Source: Aspidiotus rigidus (lineage: Eukaryota; Arthropoda; Insecta; Hemiptera; Diaspididae). Taken from it: a stretch of 64,000 nucleotides of DNA. Under the pieces are notes generated by a model. The model was not told the DNA's origin. It made no database searches and saw only the letters and a list, made by a program, of their open reading frames with translations. Where the stretch lies: positions 3,139,501 to 3,203,500 of the forward strand of contig JAVHKY010000054.1 in assembly GCA_035079385.1 (NCBI GenBank), given 5' to 3'. The position numbers were made by a program, and so were the translations under genes. Shown here one piece after another: positions 23,809-34,919 of this stretch (the first letter of the stretch is position 1; each line of letters opens with the position of its first letter).

Positions 23809-24119
23809 GGTCAATTCTTATGTAAATACGTCCACCGCTGAGGTGGAGTACGTTAGATTGAGTAAAATAGTTGTAAAATTCTACAGTCGCTGGAACAGTC
23901 TGAAAATAGTAGAGAAATGAGAAAATCCACTTTTTCAACCTGGAGAACTGTGATTTTTCATATATCCTTCATCAATTAGGTAAATTCTTAAGTAAACGTG
24001 TCCGCCGAGTTTGAAAAAAATAGTCAAAAAATTCTCCAGCCACTGGAACCTTCTGGAAATGACAAATAATCAAGAAAATTCACTTTTTCACCCAGGAGGA
24101 CCGTGAGTATTTGAATTTT
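23809..24119. repeat. 169-bp tandem repeat, units 1 and 2
   Basis: GGTCAATTCTTATGTAAATA at 23809 and GGTAAATTCTTAAGTAAACG at 23978 start two units 169 bp apart; both continue through CAGTCGCTGGAAC / CAGCCACTGGAAC, GAGAAAATCCAC and a TTTTTCA-CC-GGAG(A/G)ACTGTGA-type end. A third unit sits at 25142-25290, on the other side of a LINE insertion. ORFs here on the minus strand (KKWIFS...F) are products of the repeat. Confidence 0.75.
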
Positions 24120-25129
24120 TTTTCTTTTTTTTTCATTTTTACGAGCACTAGAGCTGCACGAGGGCTATTGGCTCGGCGGTACAAAAGTTATGAAAGTAAT
24201 ATTATAAATAACACATAAGAAAGGGAGGTTTTAAGGAAGTTGGTAGAGTAAGGAAAAGTGAGGAAGGATAAGAGGATGGAATATAATGTCGAGTGTAACT
24301 GCTTCAGGTAATGGTGTGTAAAAGTTTACAATGTGTGTATGTAGAAGGTTGTAGAGGTATAGTCGATGTATGTGTTAAGATGTGAGCGTAAAAGTCAGTT
24401 TGTCTTAGGTAATGAAGGGTATTCGAAATGATGTCCTGGTTGTCTTTGAGTGCTTGGGTGAGTGAAGAGGGGGTATCCGAAGAAGAGCGAAGGGGTAAAA
24501 GTCTGGGGCATGAAAAAAAGTGTTCCACTGTTAATTTGTCTTTTTGACAGTGGGGACATGAGGGAGGGGTTAGGATGTAGGGACTGATGAGGTGGGTGTG
24601 AGTAATTTTTGTGTGACCAATTTAGAGACGAGAGAGAATTACTTCTTCTCTTCTTGTGTTTTGAATGGAGGATACCCAAGAAACCGGGTTTTTTTTTGAT
24701 ACTGAGAAGTTTATTATTTGTTTGATTTTCCCAAAGAGTGTTCCATGATTGCGTGATGAGAGAACGATAGTAATTTTTGTAATCTAGGGTTGGTAGGGGT
24801 GAATTATCAGTTATTTGACTGAGGGAAGTAGCTTGTTTAGCGGCTTGATCAACTGCGTCGTGGTCGGGGAAATTGGTGTGTCCAGGGATCCATATGAAGA
24901 TAATTTGAGTGTTGATTGTTTCGAAAGTGTGTAGTGTGAGAAAGATGCGTTGGATTATAGGGTTAGAGTTGTATGCGTCTGTAAGGGAGTGGAGTGAAGA
25001 AAGTGAGTCAGTGAGAATAATGAATTTACCGTTTGGGGGTAGTTGAGAGAGGTGGGAAAGGCAGGAAAAAATGGCCATCAGTTCGGCTGTAAAAATAGAG
25101 GCTATATTTCGGATGCGATGAGAAGATAG
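24120..25129 (-). mobile_element. 5'-truncated LINE, RNase H and tail, copy 2
   Basis: On the minus strand an RNase H domain reads ASIFTAELMAIF (catalytic Glu), ILTDSLSSLHSL (catalytic Asp) and, after IIFIWIPGHTN, DHDAVDQAAKQA (final Asp). The first catalytic Asp strand is missing, so the copy is truncated. Downstream, EEVILSRL-stop-IGHTKITHTHL, PPSCPHC and LTVEHFFSCPRL match the tail of copy 1 after a frameshift near 24655. It ends in the same GCTCGTAAAA plus A-rich 3' end at about 24120. TATTTGAATTTT at 24108-24119 and TATTTGTATTTT at 25130-25141 flank it as a 12-bp target duplication with one mismatch. RNase H LINEs of the I/Jockey superfamily use this domain to remove RNA after reverse transcription. 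This copy is inactive. Confidence 0.85.
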
Positions 25130-25141
25130 TATTTGTATTTT

Positions 25142-25290
25142 GTTCATCAATGTAGGTCGATTCACATGTAAACACATCTGCCGTGTTTGAACGAAATGGT
25201 CAAAAAATTCTCCAGTAGCTGGAACCTTCTGGAAATGACAAATAATCGAGAAAATCCACTTTTTCACCCTAGAGGACCGTGAGTTTTGGT
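25142..25290. repeat. 169-bp repeat, unit 3
   Basis: TTCATCAATGTAGGTCGATT, CTCCAGTAGCTGGAACCTTC and TTTTTCACCCTAGAGGACCG follow the order of units 1 and 2. The unit was separated from them by the LINE at 24120-25129. Confidence 0.75.
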
Positions 25291-25300
25291 ATGTCATTCA

Positions 25301-25609
25301 TCAATTCGTCGGGAGACAGAGGATAAAAAGTTGGAGGAGTTTTTGAAAGTGGCGGAGAGGTTCTAAGGCCTCTACGCATAGGCTAAGTTTGGAGTTAGCA
25401 CGATAAGCTTCCAGGGTAATCCTGAGAGGACGTTTGGCTGATGTCGAGTAAGTCAAAGACAGTTTCATTACCCAAATTGTAACTTCAAACCAGGAATCAT
25501 CCACAAATATCCCAATACTAGGGATAGTATGTTCGCGGAACCAACGAGTAAACGGAGCGTACAGTGTAAAGCTTGCAGGCACTGATTCACAGCGAATTCT
25601 CACCCACAT
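25301..25609 (-). pseudogene. LINE fragment: reverse transcriptase thumb/connector
   Basis: The minus-strand ORF contains RPLRITLEAYRANSKLSLCV then EALEPLRHFQKLLQL. In I/Jockey-type LINEs the segment between the reverse transcriptase and RNase H has the pattern LRI..GA.RT.P...L.VEA...PL..RR..L. The match is clear in order and spacing. It abuts repeat unit 3 and lacks both the RT catalytic core upstream and the start of RNase H downstream, so it is an isolated relic. It may derive from the same family as the adjacent RNase H fragment, but the intervening hundred or so codons are absent. Confidence 0.55.
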
Positions 25610-28600
25610 TCGAGTTTACTTCTCGGTATCCTTGTTCAGTACATTCACGCTTATTACTGTCTCAACACGGAACAATAAGAGCTCTAGAATGATTATTTCG
25701 AAATTTTTAAAATAATTATTTGGATTGATTATTGTAAAAAAAAATTACGATGAACAACTTTTACCTAAAAGATTTCTTTCTAAATTATCAATTTGATCCG
25801 ATATAACGCAAAAAATGGCTTGTAAGAACAAAATGAGGTATTTAAATGGCAATTCTCAGACCATCCAATGAACGTAGGGTAACAAGTGAATAGTGAATCT
25901 TTTAGGAAATTTTACGAGGAACAACTTTTGTTTGGAACTTCTTTCTCTAAAAGGCTTTAGTTTTCGAGTAAAATTGCGAAAAACTGAATTTTGGTGGTAA
26001 AGGAGGCCACGGGAAGATAGAGTGCGTAGGACTTATCGGTATTTTAATCAGTGGACTATCCTGACCACATTACAAAAAAAAAACCTTCCGTCACATTTAT
26101 GGCCCATAAAAATTCTTTATTGACTGCAGACTATAATGGCAGCCATGGCGCGGGCGCGGAACTTTCTTTGCGAGTATCACAGCAACTCAACAGGTATCTT
26201 GACGTTCTGACGAAAAAGACGTCACGAAAGCTTGTCTCAGAATTTTGGCTATGGGTAAGTCAAACGAAACGGTCAAGGCGCCACAAAATCCTGTTCGTAT
26301 TTCACCCTTCAGTTGTGGTTCGCGAATTAGAAATCTAGTAGGAACGCTAGTGGCAATATCTAGAGTGCACGAAAAGATGAATGGGGCTGTTTTTGACCAA
26401 GGGAGGTTAAATATGTAAAAACAATGACAGCCACACTTCGAGAATGGCTGATTAGCCAAATGCGCTCGTGTTTTCAATTTTCGTGCAGTCTTTTGCATCT
26501 TTCTTTCGTGTTACTCCTTTGAGTATCCCCATCCTTATGTGTGACCCTAATTTCATACAAAAACATCGATTCGATGAAAAAGTGACACTTCTTCCCTAGA
26601 TATTGCGTTTTATACAGAAAAATGTGAAGAACGAGTATCGTTCGGATAGTTTTATTCTCTGACCAAATACCATTAATCAGCAAACAGTATTTGTTTTGCC
26701 GCTGTAGGGCAGACCCTTTGTCCGAATTCGCGAACTAAATACATAAAGCTAAACAATCCAAGTGAATCATATGATCACCTCAATGAAAATTTCATACAAA
26801 AGATCAGAATTTGTAAAGTTTGAATCACTAACAAGTACGATGAAGTAATTGAGTTCTTTTGAACTGAAGGTAGGCGTATAGATATTTTTTAGAATGATTA
26901 CAAATATCGAAAAAATACATTTGTAGGCTATGCTAAAAAGAATGATGGAAGAACACCATTCGCTATAGAGCTCTTGAGAGTCCATGATATAAAATTTACT
27001 ATGATATATAGTTAACCACTACCACTGCGAAGAGGAGAAGGTATCCGTACATACCATACGAATGAAAAATTTGTTACGGCTGAATTGTTTACTACCAAAC
27101 TGAAGTACATCTTGCAAAGACCACTTTACGTTATGTATAGCAAATATTTTGAACAATTAAAATTTTCTGGTCATTGTGTACTTTTTGTAATGGGTAATTT
27201 TACGGCATATATATCGTTACCCCAATTCAACGTTCAAGACTCCCATGGCTAATTAATCGACATACAAGTATAACGGTCATCTGATGATTGTTCGTACTCG
27301 TGATACTGACCGTGTACATAGAATACATTCTTCACCCTCGTTCCACCTAATACTCGTAGATTTACAACTACATACCGCATTATCAAAACACGATACGCGG
27401 GCTATATTGTATCAACTCATTGGGTTGCGCCCATACCCTATGAAATAACGTTCCGACTGTAGGATATCATTGTATCTTATTAGTAGTGATCACTCGGCAC
27501 GACAAAAGGTTTACATTCGCAAAAAAAAAAGACAGAAAAAGTAACCAAAAAATACAGTAAAAAGACAGGAGCATTCGTACGCGCCAAACAATGTACATCA
27601 TGACGCGAAGCAATAAGCACGTTTGCGCGAGGTGTCACCTACTACGGTAGGGGGTAATTTTTCCAAATGAATTGTACTATCGTATTTGATATCAGTCGTA
27701 TACTGTGTCGAACGACAAAGGAAGTGCCAGTGTGTTCATTGTGGCCGCTTTTCAAATAAATCCTCATAAAGGGAGTGCGAGAGCTGCAAAGCCGCAGTGA
27801 AGTTACCCCTAAAGTTTGTTTTAGCTAAAACGGGACGGCGAATTTTATTTAGCCGATTGAAGAGAGTAAAAAAAAAGAAGTACAATAAGCCGAACCCCTT
27901 AAATGTTTTACTATGCCTATGTACGTGTATATATTTTTTTTATTTTAGTACTTTCTTTCAAACTGTAACCTAAACAGACTGATTACGGTTACTAACACGA
28001 TTGAAAAGAAGTACGTATAAAGAACATTATTGCTGAAAGTGTTGTTTGTATTGAAGGAGAGAAAAAACAAAAATATATTTATACACTGCGTAAGAAAGAA
28101 AATTTGGATCAACTCGCTCCTCCTACTGTCGCACAGGATATATAACAGGAATGAAGAAGTGTATCACGGCACTCGTTGAATTAAAATTGTCATTTAAACA
28201 CTCAAAATGGTGGAAAATGGGAAATTTTAAAACTTCATTCGAGACTGATCAAATTGGGGCCTAAATTAAACGCAAAATAAGCCTGACGTACAACCCCTTC
28301 GACGGTTGTAGGTCATAATAGTAAGTCAGGTTAAATACAACCCAGTCTCATCGTTTCAGACATTTGAACAAGAATGATCGTGGAAGAAGAGAAATAGTCA
28401 GAGTCAATGATAGAATTGACTCTAATCTAAGATCTAATGAACCAAATCATTCTCTATATGTTAAATTTTCAATCCCCAAACCAAGACGTGACTCGTTCAT
28501 ACTGAGACGACAATGAGAGACTCACTTCAGCTCCAAAAGTTTCGCCTAGACATTCTAAAACAGCCTACTTAGCACACTAACAAACGAATGTCTATTTCGC

Positions 28601-28749
28601 AGCGAATGATCAGGCAGAGGAAGTAGCCAATCGTAAAGTCGTGTTAATCTTCTAAGACAAGAGTATCTTTTTAAGAGCAATTCGTGGATAAAGGTTCCGC
28701 TAGAAGCGCTACTTGTTCTGCGAAAAAAATGATCATGGTGTTTTCCACC
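25610..28749. other. Gene-poor stretch
   Basis: No ORF is recognisable and no sizeable repeat is visible. Simple A-runs occur at 27517-27530. If a host gene crosses this window, this could be intron, but I see no supportable exon. Confidence 0.35.
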
Positions 28750-29237
28750 ATCCCGATAAACCAAATCGACCATCACTATATGGTCGACAATAGTTGGTTT
28801 TTGGTCGTACGACTGAAAAAAGACCAAATATTATGGTACCATCATAAAATGGTTGATTTTTAGTAAATTTTTGAGATGAATCGATTAAATTTTGTCTATT
28901 TATTTCAGTTGATTGTTGGTCTGATATTATTCCTACTAAATTTTAATCATATTTTTAGTTGATTTTTGATCACTATGCGGAATACATTTCGACCCATTTT
29001 TTATTTTGGGAGATACCTTGATCCATTTTGAGTAGATTTTTCCTCAACATCTACCAATATTTTTACTCTTTTTTTTATCTATTCTCGTGCAAACGGCGGT
29101 CACTCATTTTTGCCCAAAATTTACAGCCAATTTCTTAGGAATGAATCAACTATCATATTGCTCGCAAACTTGTAGATAAATTAAGATATTATTTAAAATA
29201 AAATTTAAAATTTAAAAATTAATTATTATGCTTAATA

Positions 29238-29420
29238 ATGAAATTATTCAATAAATGAACATATTCTACTAATCATAAAAATATTAAATTTATTATATTC
29301 AATTTAAGGAGTTCCAACAGGAATAATTATTAAATATATATATATTTTTAATTTTGATTTTATATCAATTTTATTTTTTGAAATTAAATTTCAACTTTAT
29401 TTAAGAAGTTTATAATATAA
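29238..29420 (+). pseudogene. cox1: Mitochondrial cox1 N-terminal fragment (numt)
   Basis: From ATG at 29238, the invertebrate mitochondrial code gives MKLFNKWTYSTNHKNI, the conserved start of cytochrome c oxidase subunit I (W..STNHKDIG in most animals). TGA must be read as Trp, which proves mitochondrial origin. A one-base shift near 29306 is followed by GVPTG(I/M)II, after which homology fades by about 29420. COX1 is the catalytic haem-copper subunit of complex IV; this nuclear copy holds only about the first 50 of roughly 510 codons and cannot be expressed from the nucleus. Confidence 0.85.
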
Positions 29421-29867
29421 TATTATTTTGAAAAAATAAAGATCTTATTTAAATTTTCTTGATATAGTTGATTTAATCAAAATTATTAATTTTTTTTTTG
29501 GAATTATTTATTTAATAAAAATATTTATATTAATTTTCAATAAAAATTATTATGAAACAACTAAAAAAATTGAAACTAAATAACTTTTTATACCATTTCA
29601 ATGAATTTAAATAATGATATTCAAAACTTAGTTTATTTATGACAAATAAAGAAATTATTAAAAAATAATTTTTAAAGAGTTGATTTACCTAATAAATTTA
29701 TATAAATTAAATTGATAAGAATTAAGTTGAGAATAATAAATTGATAAAGAATAAAAGTTATTATTATATTATATCAATTAAATTATAATAATTAAATTTA
29801 AAATTAAAATTACATAATAATGTACGAATTTTATAAATTAAATTTAAATAAATAGATACATATAATA

Positions 29868-29981
29868 TTTAGATTCATTTCAAAAAATTATTTAAATTAA
29901 ATGATTCAATTTTAATTATTGGCATAAATCCATGATAAATTCTACAAATTTCTGAACATTGTCTATAAATAATTGAAGGTA
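29868..29981 (-). pseudogene. cox2: Mitochondrial cox2 C-terminal fragment (numt)
   Basis: The minus strand reads SQCSEICSIYHGFMP and then IESFNLNNFLKWI with a TAA stop at 29868-29870, using AGA = Ser and TGA = Trp. This is the CuA site and C-terminus of cytochrome c oxidase subunit II (GQCSEICGxNHxFMP in functional copies). The two CuA cysteines, the Glu and the His are kept, the first Gly is Ser, and Asn before His is Tyr, in line with decay. The fragment is cut at about 29981 just before the MITE. Confidence 0.93.
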
Positions 29982-29989
29982 TGTTCATT

Positions 29990-30220
29990 AGTACACTTCC
30001 GATTATCCGACCAGCCGTATTATTCGACCCCAAAATTTGCTCCCGATTATCCGACCTCTCGATTATTCGAACTTTTTCCGTATTATCCGAACCGTAATTT
30101 TTCCAACCTCCGTATTATCTGAACTCTGTCCGCGTTATCCGAACCGGATTTTTATCCGAACTTTCTATCATCCGAACCACCCATTACCCCAGTTAGGTCG
30201 GATAATCGGAAGTGTACTGT
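29990..30220. mobile_element. Pogo/Tigger-like MITE, copy 1
   Basis: About 230 bp with inverted ends AGTACACTTCCGATTATCCG and CGGATAATCGGAAGTGTACT. The interior is made of repeated ATTATCCGAAC/TATTCGACC words. Pogo-type Tc1/mariner elements commonly have CAGTA...ATTATCCG termini, so that is the likely parent. It directly abuts the cox2 fragment. A near-identical copy interrupts the hAT element at 60143-60373. Confidence 0.85.
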
Positions 30221-31072
30221 ATTGTAATTTTGGACCAAAATCGGACTCTTCTCGATATAATCCTGCTAACGGGATTGCTATCTTCATTTCTTTCTTCTCT
30301 CACACGAGGAAGCCTTAGATATACTGGGTTTTCCTGTCGAAAATGGTCGTTTGTTGATATCATCTAACTATAGACCGTTTTATGGCGTCTCTACTGCCCA
30401 AAACTTGATTGTTCTGCTTTGTCAAAAGGGGTCATTTGTAGTGATCCGTTAATATCGCTTGAATATAGGCTAGAACAGACTATTTTATAATCGTCTACGT
30501 TGCCCAGAAATCTACCAATCTTTTCCGTCAGAAGAATTCCAATGATGGTGGTTCGTTGACAATGATTAAATATTGACTATGAGAAAATATTTTATATCGT
30601 CACCCTCCGGGCAGTTCGATAAATAAAAAATAGAGTTAAAAAAAAAAAAAAAAAAAAGTTCCCTAGAAATCGACTCTTTTTTTGGTCAAAAATGGTCAAA
30701 ATAATATAGTCATATTGCAGAGGAAGTATGGCCAATGACTGAGGATAGACCATTTTATGGTACCTACATCACCTACAGATCGACTAATTTTTTCATTCAA
30801 AATTTTGTCAAGTTGCTTTAAATATGGTCTAAATATGGTAGGGAAGAGCGGAAGTAAATCGACTGAAAAAGTTAGTCTGTTATTAGTCACTCATCGCTGC
30901 CTCCTCAGTCTATTTTTGGTCAACATTTACTCAAAATCAACTGAGATATCTGGTCGATCTGGTTTATCGGGATAACACGACATACTAATAAAATCGTAAT
31001 TCTACCGTTTCAAATTGTTTATCATGGAAAATGTAGAGAACAAAACTTTTTGCCCATTCAATTTTCTTTCAG

Positions 31073-31459
31073 ATGAATGTAATTTTAGATTTTTTAAATA
31101 ACTTTTTCCATTTCATCATTTTTTTGCAAGCTTCTTCAAGTTGCCATCATGGTAAATCTAGAGGGCGCCTCCTTTGCCTTTATTCGCAAATTGCAGATGG
31201 ACTTGGAATATTTTTCAATTCTCCGACTTGGAAAAATTCTCGGACTAAGAATAATTTCCAATTGTTGGACTTGGAAACACAAAATTATCAAAAGTCTGAC
31301 AACAGCGTCCTCTTGGTTCAACATGACTACATCTTGAGCAAAGATCATCAATTTATTGTTTCATTCAAGACCGATTTCTCTTCTCCAATTCCACCATGCA
31401 ACATTGGTGTCACTATTGAAGAAGAAGGGAAAGCTGTCATCTTCTATAAAAAAATATAA
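31073..31459 (+). CDS. Uncharacterised 128-aa ORF, possible terminal exon
   Basis: I do not recognise this protein. From its ATG the ORF begins with a hydrophobic stretch (residues 5-20, IIFLQAS at its end) that could be a signal peptide. Alternatively, the T-rich tract ending TTTTTTGCAAG at about 31131 could be a splice acceptor, making residues from about 20 onward the last exon of a longer gene. The C-terminal 90 residues are balanced in composition (QHDYILSKDHQFIVSFKTDF, GVTIEEEGKAVIFYKKI) and unlike transposon proteins I know. No promoter or poly(A) signal is convincing. It could be a chance ORF. Confidence 0.3.
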   Translation: MNVILDFLNNFFHFIIFLQASSSCHHGKSRGRLLCLYSQIADGLGIFFNSPTWKNSRTKNNFQLLDLETQNYQKSDNSVLLVQHDYILSKDHQFIVSFKTDFSSPIPPCNIGVTIEEEGKAVIFYKKI

Positions 31460-32935
31460 GGCGGTTTTTTAAAGGGCTCTAGAGCAAACGTTTGTGTGCG
31501 TTCGAAAATCATCATCCATCACCACTTTATAATTAACAGTCAAATCAGATTAACTTCGAATAAAATCACAATATTGCAACCCTCGAGATGAAGTCAGTCA
31601 GTATCATCTTTGAAAATTCATGCATCAGTAACGGAGAAAGTAAATAACGAAGCGATAATATCAAAAATATTTACTATAGTACACCCTCGACAACTGTTCG
31701 ATGAGAGTCGTGTACGTTCTAAAATTTATTTTTTGGCGACAAAACATTCTGAAATACTAGACATGAAATCTAAATAATTGTCAAGGTAAACTTTGTATTC
31801 AACGCCAAATGTAGTGAACAGACTGTAAAATAAAACAATAAATTCCCATCAGCATTGAGGAGGCATCGTAAAGCAAAATCTATCCATCCGTGCAGATATC
31901 TGCTCTGTTTTTCTTACCCTTAGCGTAACAAACTATTTTTCAAGTTTATAATGAGGGTAATGATGGTGTAAAATTATATTCGCGTCGCTGGCCTTCGTTT
32001 CCTTAATTTCTACACAAATTACGATACAGAAAAGAATTATTACCAATGGTCGTTTAACGCATCTGAAATAACTTTCAATTTAAAACGCACAATTTGTACG
32101 AATTTTCAACATGTAATATATGTCTAAATTTCCATAATGTAACGGCCTACTAAAAATAAGAAGTTATTATTTTGAAGGGTTTATCAAAATGAAAAATGAG
32201 AAAAATAAATTAATTTGTACAAGACTTGATGCCGAAATCATGGGTCCTGACAAAATTCGAAAATATCCAGTCGAGAGATCGAGGAAGTTACATTAGCTTT
32301 CTTTCACCCCCTCCTGATTCTCCCTCACTCGCGGCGAGGCAGAAAAACAAACTTTAAGCTAATCTTTTTATGGCAATTCTATGGAAATGAGACAACAACT
32401 GCAACATTCATTTGTTACCTTTGCATTTTTTTTCCTTTTTTTTTTTTTTTTTATTTCACCCCGAGTTACTATACCGAACATGAGAAGAAATTTACGCTGA
32501 TGAATATTCCGACAAATGAGCTTTAAATTTGTAAGGTGAAAACATGAAACAAAAAATGACTCTGTAAAAAAAAAAACGATCATTCCAGATTTTTTTGTGC
32601 CTAGGCTTAGTTTTTGATTAATAATAAAATCTACAAGTACATTGCTCTAGAAATACTGTAGTATGTCTCCGAAGAATTTTCGACCCCATTCTATCGCGTG
32701 AATTGAGTCTTGTGAGACAATGAGGGAAATGAAACTCTGCTAATTTAAAAAATATGTACACGATTGATGGATGATATCGTTTTCGATTTCTAAGAGTTGA
32801 ACCCAAATACATGATTTTTTTTCAGGAGGACGAAAAGGTTTCTTTGGTCGCAAAAAATTGAAGATACCAGGCGAAACCCTATATTTTGACTTACTCATTC
32901 AACCCTGGTGAATGAGATTTTGTAGCTGTACCTAA
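31460..32935. other. Unassigned stretch
   Basis: No recognisable gene or repeat; T-runs at 32428-32452 and A-runs at 32567-32576 only. Confidence 0.4.
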
Positions 32936-33348
32936 GGGGGCGTTCACAAATTACGTGAGGCGATTTTTGTGATTTTTCGACCCCTCCTCCCCCCTTGGTG
33001 AGATATTGTGAGATTTGCCTTGACCCTCTCCCTCCCTCCCTCCCTCCCCTTCTTATCTCGCGCGAGATTTTCTGAAATGTGTATTTTTGCTTTAAATACA
33101 TCTGTTCTTAATCGCGCTTATCTATTAAAAAAAGTAATTTTCTCGATCACATTTTATACCGTCTATTCAAAAAAAACTAGTTTTTATTAAATTTAAGCCA
33201 GTTCAGCAATATTTTAGAATGTATTCGTGTGAGAAAAAAATTACGTGAGATTTGTCGGCCTCGCCCCTCTCCCTCACGTGAGTTTCGGTGAGACTTGGCT
33301 GGACCCCTTCCCCCCAAAAAATGCCTCACGTAATTTATGGACGCCCCC
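32936..33348. mobile_element. 413-bp TIR MITE, copy 2 (GGGGGCGTCCATA family)
   Basis: It starts GGGGGCGTTCACAAATTACG and ends TAATTTATGGACGCCCCC, and matches copy 1 (6568-6962) throughout, in the same orientation. It is slightly longer because of extra CCTCCCTCCC repeats near 33028-33050 and a short extra segment near 33214. The flanks CCTAA and TAGG do not give a clean target duplication. Confidence 0.85.
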
Positions 33349-34319
33349 TAGGTCGTTGAACAGTTGGCAGAACTTCAATTTTAAAAAACAAGATGAAAGC
33401 TGAGAAGAATTAGGTAAAATTGAGGACGACAAACAAGGAAATTTATTGCCGGTATCAATTTGATTGATTCTAGGAAAGAAATTTCAATGCTTACAATTTA
33501 TTGAATAAACCATTTAAAATGACCTACAAAAGCCTGTACCCCGATTGGGAAGTCCATACATTAATTGAAATTGAGAGTAAGACTCGGAAATTGGTCATTA
33601 AAACTTGTCCTTACCCTGCTTTGTAGTAGCTTAGAGATGACTGGAACAACCGACTGTCACTTATCTACATGGGAGCAAAAACGGTAAATCGTTAAGCACC
33701 GGCGTGGCGCTTGGCTGTTTATGAAACTTCCAGCTATCACTAACTTTACCTGTGGGTTTCAGTGCAACGTCACTGACACAAAATGGTCGACAGAAAGCGT
33801 ACCCGAGTTAACCTTGGATGACGAAATGCGTAAATTTGATGAAGACTTAAAATCAGAAATGGATTCTGTTAGATTGAGAAACATTGCTTGTACTGTAAAT
33901 CAGACAATTGTTCTTCAAGGAAATTAGTATTCCGAAATACCGATCTTACCACAGCCCAGAAGTAGACGATTTCCTTAAGTTTTAGACTAACGACCTTTGC
34001 CAGAATTTTCAGGAAAGATGTGAATAAAAGCGAGGCCAAAATTCTTGAACCCAGAAACGTAGGAAAATTGATTGGGCAAAGATGTGTACCGAGTTATCGA
34101 TCACGAAAAGCGGTTGAGGTAAGCTGTTCAAAGCTATAAAAATTGATGGCAAAGGTGACCAAAAGGTGTTCCGAGTCGATTATTTTTTTCTTTTTTATCT
34201 AATTAAATTATATTGTGTGTTCTTCTCTTCCTCCCACGAGTGCATTCTCAGCTCCTTAGCGTCACGTCGCTGGTATACCTTCATTCCGTCTTTGTTTTGC
34301 AATTATTGATAATAAATCA
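33349..34319. other. Unassigned stretch
   Basis: A 68-codon plus ORF (33721-33927) has an ordinary composition but no recognisable homology and no clear splice context. Nothing else is visible. Confidence 0.35.
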
Positions 34320-34570
34320 TCATTATGGCTTGAAAGTCGAAATTTTTCAAAGTCCCTTGCCTTAATATAATATGGTAGGAGAGGGGCATGAAAAAAGTTA
34401 TCAAAATAACCTCCCATAGAACAGGTTCTCTGGTAAAATTTAACTTTCCATGCGTGTCGTCACCATCTGATGACGTCATAGGTCAATTTTGGCCGGACAC
34501 TGGACGGTGGACACCACCACAATTTTTGAAAAGACTCCCCACCTACAAAATAGGTTTCCTGTTAAAAGAG
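34320..34570. repeat. Fragment of the CAGGGAACCTGTT dispersed family
   Basis: ATGGCTTGAAAGTCGAAATTTTTCAAAGTCCC (34325 on) matches the subrepeat of 19313-19902. CATAGAACAGGTTCTCTGG at 34415 and ATAGGTTTCCTGTTAAAA at 34549 are versions of the terminal word. A CRE-like TGATGACGTCAT lies at 34468. Confidence 0.5.
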
Positions 34571-34919
34571 AACCCCCAACCTAAGCTAGGCCTAGCATAC
34601 ACTTTACCAAACTACAGTATATTAGACATTACTAAGCGAGGAATATGAGCTGGAGTGCCATTTAGTCTACTACACAGTATACTAGAGTTATCTTTGTACT
34701 AAACTAAAAACGGGGACAAACGAGCGGAGCGAGCGAGCCCATCAATTTACCAATAAAATTGAAGTTGATACGTTAATACAATAAATCAATTATATTCGAT
34801 TTATCGATGACTCGGGAAAGTTTGGACTTTCGCAACTTTGAGACCTATATCCGTAGTTTGCATTATACCAGGCCCAACATACAGAATAGTAGGCGTGACC
34901 ATAGCCTTCATTATACTAA

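Larger units (their letters stand above)
29180..29988. other. Nuclear mitochondrial insertion (numt) with cox1 and cox2 pieces
   Basis: This 800-bp block is far more AT-rich than its surroundings (nearly all A/T) and carries mitochondrial coding sequence in opposite orientations, described in the next two entries. The middle part (about 29430-29860) is compatible with mitochondrial DNA by composition, but I could not identify a gene in it. Nuclear-code ORFs are absent. It is a relic with no function expected. Confidence 0.85.
28750..30974. mobile_element. 2.2-kb terminal-inverted-repeat element containing mtDNA and a MITE
   Basis: The left end ATCCCGATAAACCAAATCGA (28750 on) is matched in inverse by TCGATCTGGTTTATCGGGAT (ending 30974); about 22 of 24 terminal bases pair. 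Just inside both ends are repeated GGTCGA, TTTTTGGTC and ACCATTTTATGG(T)ACC words in both orientations, for instance near 28790-28860 and 30680-30780. There is no transposase ORF. The centre is occupied by a mitochondrial insertion (about 29180-29985) and directly after it a pogo-like MITE (29990-30219). Flanking target duplications are not obvious, so the exact element limits are inferred from the inverted ends. Confidence 0.7.

Noticed and set aside
24304..24528. Independent 74-codon gene
   Set aside because: It is the correct-frame continuation of the LINE tail (VEHFFSCPRL) after a frameshift.
29180..29988. Centromeric or origin-like AT-rich block
   Set aside because: cox1 and cox2 coding sequence readable with the mitochondrial code explains the composition.
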